The notes beneath the pieces are model-generated. The model was given only the letters and a program-made list of their open reading frames with translations. It did not search any database and was not told the origin of the DNA. This document shows positions 43,261-53,996 of a stretch of 64,000 bases of DNA, piece after piece. A program made the position numbers and the translations under genes. Positions within the stretch are counted from its first letter, which is position 1. Each line of letters begins with the position of its first letter. This DNA is from Pectinophora gossypiella. Lineage: Eukaryota > Arthropoda > Insecta > Lepidoptera > Gelechiidae. The stretch covers positions 16,306,001 through 16,370,000 of the forward strand of contig NC_065406.1 in the NCBI RefSeq assembly GCF_024362695.1, read 5' to 3'.

Positions 43261-43289
43261 GTGAACAAGAAGAAAACCTAGACGAACGT

Positions 43290-43445
43290 CATCATCACTA
43301 ATTTAAGTGCCACGCTCTTATCGATGTAACATTCTCCATTCTTGTCTACCAACGGCCAATTCCTTCACTTCCTTATAAGACACGACGTTCACATTCTCTT
43401 TAATCTGTTTCATGTAAGCTCTTCTTGGTTTTCTTCTTTTCCCCG
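43290..43445 (-). pseudogene. RTE LINE C-terminal remnant, minus strand
   Basis: The minus strand encodes KRRKPRRAYMKQIKENVNVV, then SYKEVKELAVGRQEWRMLHR and a stop. The frame is uninterrupted to that stop, which falls where relatives read QE. The tail is aagagcgtggcacttaaatt. This ties the recurrent ctcttaaattagtgatg tail to the RTE ORF. Confidence 0.75.
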
Positions 43446-43671
43446 GCTATACAGGTTGTGAGAAGCTGCAGTAGTTTTAGGCGGATGAGACGTTCGTTAT
43501 GTAAAATTGACGATTCAAAGTGTAACTATGTTACCTACTGAATAAAGATATTTTTGAATTTGAATTATAGATTGTCTTTCCACGAAAATTTACCCTGGCT
43601 TTTCCAGGATTTAAAAAAATCCAGGTTAAGGGTACTCTAACACTAAAACGGCAAACACGCATGAAGACTTC
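43446..43671. other. no recognisable feature
   Basis: Nothing recognised. Confidence 0.3.
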
Positions 43672-43776
43672 AAGGAGACTGGAAGAAGCTGAATTAGTGT
43701 GTCAACATCGTAGTAGGTGGAATTTTGTAGTCTCTGCCAAACCCAACGAGAAATTGGAGTGGTACTATGTATGTAC
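43672..43776 (+). repeat. RTE LINE 3' fragment, diverged
   Basis: gaagaagctgaattagtgtg, ggtggaattttgtagtctct and a terminal tatgtatgta. A degraded relative of 48845-49005. Confidence 0.4.
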
Positions 43777-44674
43777 TTATATTTTTGCGATCTAAATTCG
43801 ATCAGACTTTCGTTACGGTCCTAAGGCCCATTAATGTCTTTTTGCTTTACGAGTATAATAAATATTGCTTGCAAATGAAAAAAAAAAACTGAACGGTAAA
43901 ATCTCTGTAACATCGCACCTTCTATATTAAGTTAATAATTTAGTCTGCGTCTCAATTTATCCCTTTTAGTACCTACTCAATTTATTCTGCCGTCATAATC
44001 CCAGAGGTGTAGTCAGCAATCTTAGGATGACCCATAACGCTGTAACAATCTTGTAGCATCGACGGTTCATATTAGATTGGGTTTTATCTGTCTACACTCT
44101 TGCGAGAATCAACACACTGGCATTCTGTCAGACATAGGTTTAATACAGCTTTGCATACTAATTAATTCGACTCGCAAATCGGATTATTACTTACTCAAAA
44201 TTAGAATTTTCGCTCGAGTCCCATAGGCTTGCGTTTCCATATAATTAAGTAGGGATTTGATCGTGTTTCAGGCGACTGAAACAAAGTCAGACATTGTTTT
44301 GCATATTTATGCGTGTAAGTCCATCGACGCGGTAACGGATGGTCTTAATAATATTTTTTGTCTCTCTCATAGACTAAACTGCGCATAGAACGGTCACACT
44401 TCGCCCCGCACCAATTCTTATCGAGCGCTGAGCTAGATTTACCTCACCCCCTCTATGTCTCACTTTAGTCATAGACTGTTTTATCTACAACAGATTTTTT
44501 AATTAAGTTCCTAAAGTTTAAAAATTATTATAACCATTATTTATTGCTTTCTATGTATTGTTTTTAATATAGTCTATCTAGTTATATAGTACTTATATTT
44601 TTCATTTTTTTTTTCTTATTTTGCACTGTCTATCCCGCTACACTTTTTATTAAATTCATATCCTATACTTAAAG
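43777..44674. other. no recognisable gene
   Basis: AT-rich. I see no gene or repeat family. Confidence 0.3.
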
Positions 44675-44800
44675 GTTTCCTGGAAGAGATTGCTACCTTA
44701 GCAATAAGGCCGCCTATTGTACTACAAAATTTAATTATATAACTATTTTTTTAATATTTAAGTGCAATAAAAAGTTTTTGTATTGTATTGTAAAGTATTA
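44675..44800 (+). repeat. LINE 3' end with conserved hairpin motif
   Basis: tcctggaagagattgctacc, ttagcaataaggccgccta, then tgcaataaaaagtttttgta and a (TTGTA)n tail. The ttgct/agcaa stem and following aaggccgcc recur at 55740 and 59750 and are typical of insect CR1/L2-group 3' ends. Confidence 0.6.
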
Positions 44801-45539
44801 ATGCATGTTGTGTCTAAATGTAAGTGGCAAGGCGCCTAGTTTTTTATTATGTATTAAGATTAACTGCAAACTGTAACCATGTATCAGTGTACTTTCCGTT
44901 GGTTGACCGAATACTTTATACTTAAATGACCGTAAGCCGCTAAAGAGGAAGGGGGAGAGCGCGCAGACTATCTGTCTCGCTCGCACTTATGCGTTAGGTA
45001 GCACACGGTAAGAATCAGTTTTTTTATGCGGTTTTCGGAGTGTGTAGAATATTACAATGTCGGGTTCTTCCAGAATTTCAGTTAAACATAAATATATAAT
45101 GTATACCTTCTATATTTCTTAGTGCTATCATTGACTTCATCAGTGCATAATTACCTACAATGTTTATTTTATTTTTACAGCTTTGCATTCAGCCATTACA
45201 CTAGAAACCAATTCGACTGAAAAACACATATTAGACAAAACTATTATTATTTGTATGTCGTTTCCATATCTCGGACCTATGGAGTCCCGGACTTTTGGAT
45301 GGCGTGCGTGGGGCTGAAGCCAACACGTAGAGGCCTCTTAAGACAATTAATATTATTATTTTAACTAAAACAATAGCGAAATGCCACACCGAATTTGCCC
45401 AATGAATTTGCCCACCGAACAGCTGCACAGGTCAACGTCCGGGTTGTCCTGGGCCAGGGCGTTAACCATCCGCCATAATCATAAGCATATTCAGTAACCA
45501 GTTCCTATTACTCTCTTACCTACGCCAGAAAATGGGCAT
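44801..45539. other. no recognisable gene
   Basis: 45275-45360 (gtcccggacttttggatggc, ggggctgaagccaacacgta) resembles a LINE end but I cannot place it. Otherwise nothing. Confidence 0.3.
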
Positions 45540-45775
45540 CACATCACTAATTTAAGAGCCACGCTCTTGTCGGTGTAGCCTTCTCCATGCTACTTTATAT
45601 TGACCGAATTGGAGAAGTACCTAGAAAATGTTTCGAAGTACCTAGAAACGATCGGTCCTGCGCTGCCCGCATCCAGCGGCTTCCCGCGACCTTCACCAGA
45701 TCGTCGGTCCACCTTGTAGCGGGCCTAACCACTGAGCGTCGTCCGACACGTGGTCGCCATTCAGAAAATGTCTTT
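45540..45775 (-). pseudogene. RTE LINE C-terminal remnant, second subtype
   Basis: The minus strand encodes WRPRVGRRSVVRPATRWTDD, then LVKVAGSRWMRAAQDRSF, and then diverges. The R-rich run, the RWTDDL motif and WMRAAQDR are the usual end of another RTE-type ORF. It is followed by the gctacaccgacaagagcgtg tail. The same tail type thus follows two different C-terminal subtypes. Confidence 0.7.
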
Positions 45776-45784
45776 TAGAAAATG

Positions 45785-45915
45785 TTTAGTACGATCTTAT
45801 CTGAACCGGTGTGCGTGTATGAAACGATTAATGAATTGAGGAAGCATAAAAAGTTTACAAGAATTGAAGCAAATGGAATTCCATTGTCTCGTAGAGTTTA
45901 TGTATGTATGTATGA
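45785..45915 (+). pseudogene. RTE LINE 3' end with (TATG)n
   Basis: gtacgatcttatctgaaccg, gtgcgtgtatgaaacgatta, gaagcaaatggaattcc, tttatgtatgtatgtatg. A degraded copy of 48845-49005. Confidence 0.6.
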
Positions 45916-46251
45916 TAGATATTTTATCATTCTGTACAAAGTTCTCGAGCGACCAGCGTTCATAAAATCCAGTTTAATGAATCATTAACCGTCATAAAAC
46001 ACAACGCCGTCGGTACGAAAGCACTTGAAAGACTAAAAGCTGTAATGGCTGCCGGGCCTGCATTATTTAGCTCGCCCACCCGGAAACAGATATAAGTGAC
46101 ACATTTTATGAACCTCTTTTGAGCCACTATACGGTAACATTGTGTCGCGTGTAGTGCTATCTATCGATAGACTTCCATAGGTCACTATCGATTTAATTAA
46201 ATTAAAATTCAAAAATATCTTCATTCAATAGGTAAAATACGATACAATACG
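45916..46251. other. no recognisable feature
   Basis: Nothing recognised. Confidence 0.3.
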
Positions 46252-46400
46252 ATCTACTCTGAACCGGCGTGCGTGTATGAAGCGATTGATGAATGTGGAG
46301 GAAGCAAGAGAAGTGTGTCAGGATCGAAGCAAATGGAATTCTATAGTCTCTGCTTACCCCGGTGGGAAATAGGCGTGAGTTTATGTATGTATGTATGTTG
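46252..46400 (+). pseudogene. RTE LINE 3' end with (TATG)n
   Basis: Encodes TLNRRACMKRLMNVEEARE-type sequence, then VCQDRSKWNSIVSAYPGGK and a stop, followed by tttatgtatgtatgtatgtt. Nearly the same as 48845-49005. Confidence 0.7.
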
Positions 46401-46747
46401 AATCGTATTTTTTTACATAACGAACGTTTCATCCGCCTAAAACTACTGCAGCTTCTAACAACCTGTATAGCCGGGGAAAAGAAGCAGCAAGAAAAACCTC
46501 AGTACAGTATTTAAAAAAATACTTTTAAACAATTTAGTAATTTGGCTGCCTAATATAGGTTCCCAGTTATCGGTTACCAACCTCACCCCTCAACCAACTT
46601 CAACCTCAACCTGCATAGTGAAAAGCAATTCTATCGTTAACCATTTCAGTGTGACATTAGTATTGATCTAAATGAGCTTTTGCTTCTATCGACGTCCATC
46701 AATAGTATAAATAAATGATTTTCAAGCCTTTTTGATAGGGTTACATA
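46401..46747. other. no recognisable feature
   Basis: Nothing recognised. Confidence 0.3.
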
Positions 46748-47075
46748 AACTGCCTATATACGTCCGACTGCTGGGCATAGGCCTCCCCTCAATCAACCGG
46801 AGGGGGTATGGAGCATACTCCACCACGCTGCTCCACTGCGGGTTGGTGGAGGTGTTTTTACGGCTAATAGCCGGGACCGACGGCTTAACGTGCCCTCCGA
46901 AGCACGGAATCATCTTACTTTTTCGGACAATCAGGTGATTCAAGCCTGAAAAGTCCTTATCAAACAAAGGACAGTCTCACAAAGTGATATCGACAATGTT
47001 CCCATCGGGAATCGAACCCGGACCTCCAGATCGTGAGCCTAACGCTCTAACCACTAGACCACGGAGGCTGTTATT
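46748..47075 (-). repeat. SINE B2, reference copy
   Basis: Full reverse-oriented copy. The 3' module begins tatacgtccgactgctgggc and includes ggagggggtatggagcatac. The body reads ggcttaacgtgccctccgaa. The head has aatcgaacccggacctcc (B box) and ctctaaccactagaccacgg (A box). It shares head type and body with B1 but carries the 3' module that ends in cccagcagt(c/g)ggacgt. Confidence 0.85.
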
Positions 47076-47279
47076 TGATAAGGTTATCGATAGTCAATCT
47101 ATACACAGTTCGGCAGCACTATTCGCATTATGTCTTCCATACACAGTCGACGATTATAGAGGAGCAAGATCATGTAGAGGGCACGGTTGTACTCGCCGAT
47201 CATCGGCTATGATTGCTTGCGAACGGATTTGCTCTGTAGAAGAGTGACTTACTGGTTTACTCACGACCTGGGGAATGAA
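47076..47279. other. no recognisable feature
   Basis: Nothing recognised. Confidence 0.3.
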
Positions 47280-47470
47280 ATTTAATATAAAAATAAAATA
47301 CCATACAATACAAAATTTTGTATTTTATTATTTTTTTGTTTCTTTTACATTTTTGTTAATAATTGTGATTTTGTGTAATATATTTTTTTCCCCTACTGTG
47401 TTTGTATTGTTACTGTGGCGTCCTCTATTAATAAATACTTTCTTTCTTTCATTCTTTCTTTCTTTCAAAT
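47280..47470 (+). repeat. retroelement 3' end with (TTTC)n tail
   Basis: actgtgtttgtattgttact, aataaatactttctttcttt and a (TTTC)n run to 47466. Looks like a LINE 3' UTR and tail; no coding part remains. Confidence 0.5.
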
Positions 47471-47924
47471 TTCTCCCAGAATGGAATTTCAGTGGAGACA
47501 CGTCTAACAAAAAACGCTTTGCGTGACTGTACTAGTTCGGTCAGGACATTGCTGGCTGAAAAATAGGAGAAATCCGTGCTTCAATATTTAAAAAAAATAT
47601 ATTATCCGAACTAGCCGTCCTTACTTTCAAAAGAGGTAAAAAATAACATTCCTAGAATAGTACAAAATCTACAAACCCAGCCCCATTTCTTATTTGTAGT
47701 GTTTATTTCAGCGAAATCTTTAGATTTATGTGGATAAGCTGCTTTTATTCGTAACATAACATTAGGGTGTGGTCACACGACGTGTGGAACTGACATGACG
47801 ACGTCGCAGCCGTATAGATCCGTTCCGTCGTTAAAACATCGCCAACGTAGCGTTCAGTAGTAGAAAAATCTATCCATTTATCCATTATCTATTCTTCCTT
47901 TTTTCTCATGTATCGACTGATTTT
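47471..47924. other. possible MITE end, otherwise unassigned
   Basis: ggtcacacgacgtg at 47772 and an inverted ggtcacacgggcg at 48527-48539 could be termini of a small DNA element that later received the LINE and SINE insertions between them. Weak. Confidence 0.25.
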
Positions 47925-48159
47925 TTTTTGACATGTATTATTGTAGATTTGCCGAAAATAGCCGAACAAATGGGGAGCGCTGTGAGCTCTCATCCGGTAC
48001 ACAATTTATTATTTATTTTTTCCAAGAAAGGTACATTTGTTTTCTTAACAAATAATTTCGCCAAACTGATTACAGTAAGGTGTTTTTAAGATAACAATTC
48101 TGAAGTTGCCCAGTTTCGCACCAACCCCGGCTCAGGGCGACGTCTGAGAGGATAATAAT
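47925..48159 (-). mobile_element. jockey LINE 3' UTR, minus, disrupted
   Basis: 47925-48000 (gacatgtattattgtagatt, acaaatggggagcgctgtga) and 48113-48159 (ccggctcagggcgacgtctg) are two parts of the 3' UTR with about 110 unrelated bases between them. Confidence 0.6.
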
Positions 48160-48470
48160 CATCATCATCATCAGCCCATTAATGTCCCCACTGCTGGGGC
48201 ACGGGCCTTCCCTATGGATGGGTAGGGAGATCGGGCCTTAAACCATCTCGCGGGCCCAGTGCGGATTGATGGTTATTAACGACTGCTAATGCAGCCGGGA
48301 CGAAAGGCTTAACGTGCCTTCCGAAGCACGGAGGAGCTCGAGATGAAAACTTTTTTTTTATGGTGGTCACCCATCCAATGACCGGCCTTTGCGACAGTTG
48401 CTTTACTTCAACAATCGCAGACCGAGCGCGTTAACCGCTGCGCCACCGAGCTCCTCGAGAGGATAATAAT
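48146..48470 (-). repeat. SINE A with 14-bp target-site duplication
   Basis: Reverse-oriented full copy at 48160-48456. It is flanked by gagaggataataat at 48146-48159 and 48457-48470, identical in all 14 positions. It inserted at the edge of the jockey 3' UTR fragment. Confidence 0.9.
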
Positions 48471-48779
48471 ATATTTAAGTAAAGAGTATTCCAGACTAAA
48501 AGCGTTAGAGTATTGCGATAACGCAACGGAGCGGAATCGCCCGTGTGACCTCTTTCTTGTTATACGTACATATTATGTTGAACATACCAAACACTAAAAG
48601 CGCTAATGGCCCCTTGGCTCTGCATTATTTTGTGCACCCGTCCGGAAACCGGATACAAGTGGATTTTATAAACATTTTCGTTGAAAAATATTAGACGTGG
48701 CCTGCGAAGTGGGATTCGTGAATGCAAATGATGATCCTTTGCTAGCTAGCGAATTGCATGGAAAATATTAACAAAGGCG
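48471..48779. other. no recognisable feature
   Basis: Nothing recognised. Confidence 0.3.
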
Positions 48780-49005
48780 GTGCGGTTAAGTAAACTTGGT
48801 TTTCATAAAACTCTTGTTTGTCAAAAATGCCAAATTGGAGATGTTTTTAGAAAAGGTTTAGTACCATCTACTCTGAACCGGCGTGCGTGTATGAAGCGAT
48901 GGATGAATGTGGAGGAAGCAAGAGAAGTGTGTCAGGATCGAAGCAAATGGAATTCTATAGCATCTTCTTACCCCGGTGTGAAATAAGCGTGAGTTTATGT
49001 ATGTA
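48780..49005 (+). pseudogene. RTE LINE C-terminal remnant, best copy
   Basis: Open frame from before 48780: LGFHKTLVCQKCQIGDVFRK, then LVPSTLNRRACMKRWMNVEE, AREVCQDRSKWNSIASSYPG and VK with a stop. This is the C terminus of an RTE/BovB-like ORF: the basic RACMKRWM segment and EEAREVCQDRSKW are characteristic. The tail is agtttatgtatgtacttatg. The RT and endonuclease are missing. Confidence 0.75.
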
Positions 49006-49018
49006 CTTATGTCAATAG

Positions 49019-49342
49019 TTTTTTACCAACTTCAAAAAAGGAGGAGGTTCTCAATTCGACCGTATATTTTTTTATGTTTGTTCGGGCATAACTTAGTCGT
49101 ATATGAACCGATTTTGATAATTCTTTTTTTGTTTGAAAGATATACTCAAGGTAGTCCCATGTCAAGGAAGTCAGGGTCTGATGATGGCAGACCAGAGAAA
49201 TCGAGGGTAACTCTTGTACTTGGCACCGACTTCAGAATTATAAAATTAATTAACTAATTGAAAATACGTACTTATTACTTTGTGCTTGAAGTAAATTTAT
49301 TTATTGCTTTTTAGTTTTGCGTTTGAAGTCGGTTTTTTTTTT
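49019..49342. mobile_element. MITE D copy 2
   Basis: Left end accaacttcaaaaaaggagg and right end tttgaagtcggttttttt are inverted. The interior has aattcgaccgtatattttt and attctttttttgtttgaaag; no coding domain although a short frame is open. Compare 22933-23189. Confidence 0.6.
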
Positions 49343-49344
49343 AT

Positions 49345-49458
49345 TTAAATATTTTCAGTTTGATACTTTTGTGATGGAAAATTTCACTTGATATCAACTC
49401 AGAATTATGGTCTGAATCAGCCCTGAGATTCTCGTTACGATATCACTAACACCCTGTA
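49345..49458. mobile_element. MITE A right half
   Basis: gtgatggaaaatttcacttg, atatcaactcagaattatgg, then cgatatcactaacaccctgt. It lies directly beside the MITE D right end; the left half is absent. Confidence 0.6.
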
Positions 49459-50084
49459 TTTGCTGGCTCATTAATACCCCTGACAATCAACAAACGATAA
49501 GCATGATATTTTTGTTGCTATAAAACGTACAAAACAAGCTTTTTACCAGGAAAATACCTAACTACCTCCATACATCAACTCTCAATTACTATTCGACGGC
49601 TTTCAAAACACCCTAGGGTGCTCACAGCTTATTTGCAAGCATTGATTGAATAAAAACAAGTAAAGTTACTTCGGAACAACTAAGTTGTTCTCGCTTTTGC
49701 TCAGTTGAGTTCTTTAAGGGAAGGAAGAAGGATCATGTTAACCAGAATAAGTAACTTGGAATAATGGGAGGTTGAACAAATATAGGTCCAGATTTTGAAG
49801 ATGGAATTTGTTTGTATTTCCGGAGATTAATGAGGGTTCAAATACTGGTTTTCTATAGATTGTCCAAACATTTAGTTATAAACTGTAAGATAAAACAGAA
49901 TATATCGGCCTAATCTCGACTGATACATCACTATGCTAATGACCGCAACAACACTGGCTTCTCTACATTGATAGATCTAACTCGTACTGCGCATTGAATC
50001 TATGGTAACATTACTTTACTTTTGCGATGGAAACCTGTACCTAACCTGAATTCATGCAATAAACGTTTATTAGTATTATTATTA
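49459..50084. other. no recognisable feature
   Basis: Nothing recognised. Confidence 0.3.
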
Positions 50085-50412
50085 AATTCCACTTGATATT
50101 AATTCAGAGTAACGATTATGAGTTACGATGTCACTTGCACCTCGGACAAGTACGTACAGGTAGCAATACAACTGCGTATAGTGTTAATGACACTGTAACA
50201 AATACTGAGGGGGATGATTCAGACCATGATTCTGAGTTGATATCAAGTGGAGTTTTCTGTCAGAAACGTTTTCTTTCACGAATATTTTTGTGTGTTTTAA
50301 TTATTTTATTTTAGGTACATACTTTTGCAACAGAAAATTGATATCAACTCAGAATTATGGTCTGAATCATTCCCCTCAGTATTCGTTACGATGTCACTAA
50401 CACCCTGTATTG
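50085..50412. mobile_element. MITE A dimer
   Basis: Starts with a right half (aaattccacttgatattaa, gttacgatgtcacttgcacc), then the linker acaagtacgtacaggtagca. A full unit follows, from gtgttaatgacactgtaaca to gatgtcactaacaccctgta. It shows the chain structure most clearly. Confidence 0.7.
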
Positions 50413-50514
50413 GAGAAATGTAACCGCGATAAGCTCATCCCTATTACATGGGACTTAGACAGCTGGTGAAGAGCGAGTGTGTACTAAATAGACTTCTGCC
50501 TACCCGTTCTAGAA

Positions 50515-50675
50515 ATAAAAATAAAAATAAAAAAAATTGTGTTTTCCCATAGTAATTGTTAGTAACAAAAGTCTTATATCTATGTAAGTAAAAAAATTAC
50601 AATTAATTAATCGATTAAATAATTATATAGTTTAGTGTCTTTGGCAAGTTGGACGCGGGTCCAGTACCGCGACAG
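50515..50675 (-). repeat. LINE 3' end, second copy
   Basis: aaataaaaataaaaataaaa, gttttcccatagtaattgtt and ggcaagttggacgcgggtcc; same repeat as 3130-3289. Minus-strand (TTTTA)n tail. Confidence 0.6.
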
Positions 50676-51079
50676 TCTGCTGAAGTTCTGCTGAAGGGCT
50701 GTTCCGTAAAGCAAATAATTTTATCAAACACTTATATTTATAAAACATTTAAAGTAGAATTAAATACGTAAACAATAATCCAACACACATATTCTGCATG
50801 AATAGAACCGTTGAATCAAAACGAAGCGAAAAAGAAACCGTCGAAAGAAAAGAAATAAAAAAGAAATATGGCCGACAGAAACAAAAAACGCATCGTGGCG
50901 GCATGCTCTAACGGTTGCCATTTGCATCGACCATAAATCATTCATTCATATCGAAGTGTTTACGTCGTTACTAGGTTTTATTGAATTAAAACCATCGGAT
51001 AGTTGCGATGCTTGAAGAGGAGTAATCGCAGGGTGGTTACAGCAGTCTCAGCGATAGACGACAGCGGCGACACAAAATA
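50676..51079. other. no recognisable feature
   Basis: Nothing recognised. Confidence 0.3.
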
Positions 51080-51175
51080 TCACGCCTAATTCCCGTTGGG
51101 TTAGGCAGAGACCACAAAATTTCACTACAATTCTGACACACCACTTTCGCTTCCACTCTCATCAAAGACTTCATG
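51080..51175 (-). repeat. RTE LINE 3' fragment
   Basis: cacgcctaattcccgttggg, ggcagagaccacaaaatttc, cacaccactttcgcttccac. Reverse of the 43672/48845 type end. Confidence 0.5.
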
Positions 51176-51454
51176 CCTGTTTAGAGTACTCTTCACCTGA
51201 CCCTTTATACATTAAACATACATCCCTATTGGGATGCGACATTTAAATATGTATAATAGATCGCGGAAGGTGGTCGGGATTTCATTTCATAGCGCTTGGC
51301 GTCAAGCTCTAAGCGCTCTAAGTTGGATGTACGTCCATTGCAGGATAAACTAAATATCCACACGTCATGGAGCTTTCACTAAGACCAACGTGATAGGTGG
51401 ATCATAGATTATAGTAGTCATTATCTCCCTAGCATTATCCTTGCCTAACGTGAG
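51176..51454. other. no recognisable feature
   Basis: Nothing recognised. Confidence 0.3.
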
Positions 51455-51530
51455 GCCTTGACAGATCCGGTTTTTCACAGAAGCAACTACCTGTCTCACC
51501 TTTCAACCCGCAAAGGGAAGGGAAGGTTAG
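51455..51530 (-). repeat. SINE C tail fragment
   Basis: ttgacagatccggtttttca, cagaagcaactacctgtctc, acctttcaacccgcaaaggg. Body and head absent. Confidence 0.6.
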
Positions 51531-52044
51531 ATTACTTTATATCCTTTCAATGAAACATAAAAAGTCCAAATATGTTTCAACAAAATACGTAAAATAAAAA
51601 ATAAATAAATTTATAACATAAATTAGATATCCACAGTAATTATCACATTTATTTTTATTCTAACGTAGTAAGTACTCGTGTTTATTATTTACGGTGATAT
51701 TTTCGTAAAATGTTGCATATGATAGCGTTTTGATTTTTATAATCTGTGTATTACAATATTATTAAATCTATAGTATTACTATAGAGCTGATAATACCTAA
51801 TAATTTTGCCGCTTGTTACTTGAACCAAATTGTTAAAACTCACGGAACTGATTCAGACAGACGTTGAATTTTAACGAGTTTCCAGAGTGGCTAGGAAGGC
51901 ACGGATTGTCATTATGCACATTCATATTTACACTAAAATATCTCATTTTGTGGCAAGTAAGATTACCAGAATCGTACAATATATCATTATATCAATAGGC
52001 TCGATTTCTATTAAGCGGGATTTAAACATAGTTGGCGAAAAATG
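51531..52044. other. no recognisable feature
   Basis: AT-rich. Nothing recognised. Confidence 0.3.
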
Positions 52045-52083
52045 GGTGTATACAGGGGATTAGTGACATCGTAACGAATATTG
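52045..52083 (+). mobile_element. MITE A terminal scrap
   Basis: tatacaggggattagtgaca followed by tcgtaacgaatat is the outer 35 bases of MITE A. It is cut by the adjacent SINE C. Confidence 0.55.
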
Positions 52084-52337
52084 ATAAGTCCGGTTTTTAC
52101 AGAAGCGACTGCCTGTCTGACCTTCCAACCCGCGAAGGGAAAGCCATCCCAATACAGGATATACCTCCGAAAATGCATGTCTCCGGAATGTGAGTTTCCT
52201 TTTGATGTTTTCATTTATGATCCAAACATGAATTCGAAAATAAAATCGACAATTATTGGTTTAGACCTGTGCTGGACTCGAGCCTGCGACCTCAAAGTGA
52301 GAGGTAAGCGTTCTACCAACTGAGCTACCACGGCTCT
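52084..52337 (-). repeat. SINE C copy
   Basis: Reverse orientation, tail to head: ggtttttacagaagcgactg, cctgtctgaccttccaaccc, tgatccaaacatgaattcga, then gactcgagcctgcgacctca (B box) and ctaccaactgagctaccacg (A box). The tail hexamers are missing. Confidence 0.75.
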
Positions 52338-52658
52338 CTGAGCGTAGATAAGATACGACAATGTCATTATCGAGATGCAGAGTCCATTAGTATATCCATC
52401 ATTATTAATAGGCGGGTGAGCCCACCTGATTTACTATGCTGTGGTCTGATCCATTATTTTGAGTGGATGAAATTACTATGCAAAATTTATACTATAATAA
52501 TTCCTTTGCCTGGTACTAATTTCGAATAAATGATTATTCGAAACTGCATGTTCAAAGGAAACGATGGCTGCGTTCATTCAGTCCATACAAATGCATTGTC
52601 ATATTTAAAGCAGTTTAAAGGGTTCCTCTAACATTGCATAAGCTGATGACTATATCCC
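52338..52658. other. no recognisable feature
   Basis: Nothing recognised. Confidence 0.3.
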
Positions 52659-53093
52659 TTCGATTATGCTCCGCACCACCCAAATCCCCTGGTAGTTGCG
52701 GCTTCCGAATACATCCCACTTAGGGACGGTACTGAAAAGTATCGGCGTCCGAACGATGTAATATACGATCCCGACGACCCGATTACTCTAGCCATAGAGG
52801 CAGCCAATCAGCTCGCGACACCAAACACTTCAGGACCCCGATACCGACCCCGCCGGCGTGGTCGACGACTTCCCTCAATCAGCGCTTATCGCTATCGACC
52901 CACTAGGGTCGATTAATTCTTTCAAATATTTTTCCTCCCAGACGACGCCCTGAGCCGAGGTTCGCGCCCAACTGGGCACCCTCAGGCCTGTTGTCTTAAA
53001 CGTTGTACCGGGTGAGAGCCTTCAGCGCTCTCCATTTGTCCGGCTAAGTAGTTAATGCCATCTGCGGCACATCTACAATAAGTCACGTCAAAA
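52659..53093 (+). mobile_element. jockey LINE 3' end, copy 1
   Basis: Open frame 52659-52916 encoding FDYAPHHPNPLVVAASEYIP and so on to YRPTRVD and a stop at 52914-52916. A 3' UTR with ccgaggttcgcgcccaactg and a degraded A-rich tail follow. It is the same family as 54547-55090, truncated further into the ORF. HHPNPLVxxA is the standard C-terminal signature of jockey ORF2. Confidence 0.8.
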
Positions 53094-53589
53094 AATAAAA
53101 AGTGAAAAGAATAGGGAGATGACCTAGAATTAGAAGCCAGTATAATATGATGAAAAATGTAGCCTTTTTAATGCTCCAGATTATAATTTTGTGCTATATT
53201 ATTTATATTTTTGGTATATTTTATAAAAGAGATTGATTAAAAGTAGTCTAAATATATTCCTGACCTTTCCAAAAGCCATCAATCAAGATAAAGGCTATAA
53301 TTGACTGTCAGTCTCAGGCGAGACTAGCTACCTAGTATAGATTTCGTCTAGACCATTCCAATACACTAAAACCTTCACAATAAATCTACATATTGAACAC
53401 AGCTACCAAAATGGCTCCGCCGATATCTACGACACATCATTGATTTATATAACAACACTATTGGGTTATGGTCGTCAATAGACAATTACATGGATCTATC
53501 GGAATGGGGCCAGTTGTTTGCTGTAGTGATGTTCCTGTTACTAGAAGATGTTCTAATATGATACTTTTTGAAATATAAAACAATATGCA
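53094..53589. other. no recognisable feature
   Basis: Nothing recognised. Confidence 0.3.
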
Positions 53590-53695
53590 TAAACCATCCT
53601 CTATACGTCTCACTGCAGGACACAGGCCTTCCCTTAATCAACCGGTGGTTGTATGGTGCATATTAATATACCATCACGCTGTTCCACTGTAATTA
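53590..53695 (-). repeat. SINE B2 3'-module fragment
   Basis: tacgtctcactgcaggacac, aggccttcccttaatcaacc, ggtggttgtatggtgcatat. A degraded module, no head. Confidence 0.5.
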
Positions 53696-53705
53696 AAATT
53701 TATAT

Positions 53706-53996
53706 CACATCATTAGCCCATTAACGTCCCCACTGCTGGGGCACGGGCCTCCCCTATGGATGGATAGGGAGATCGGGCCTTAAACCATCACGTGGGCCCA
53801 GTGCTGATTGATGGTTGTTAACGACTGCTAATGCCGCTGGGATCAACGGCTTAACGTGCCTTCCGAAGCACGGAGGAGCTCGAGATGAAAACTTTTTTTT
53901 TGTGGTCACCCATCCTATGACCGGCCTTTGCGAAAGTTGCTTAACTTCAACAATCGCAGACCGAGCGCGTTAACCGCTGCGCCACCGAGCTCCTCA
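53706..53996 (-). repeat. SINE A copy
   Basis: Reverse orientation: catcattagcccattaacgt, cactgctggggcacgggcct, body, then 5S/tRNA head ending gccaccgagctcctc. I found no clear target-site duplication; only two ATC units remain. Confidence 0.8.

Noticed and set aside
47772..48539. Inverted ggtcacacg ends as a DNA transposon
   Set aside because: The similarity covers only about 13 bases with mismatches, and I see no target-site duplication. It could be chance.
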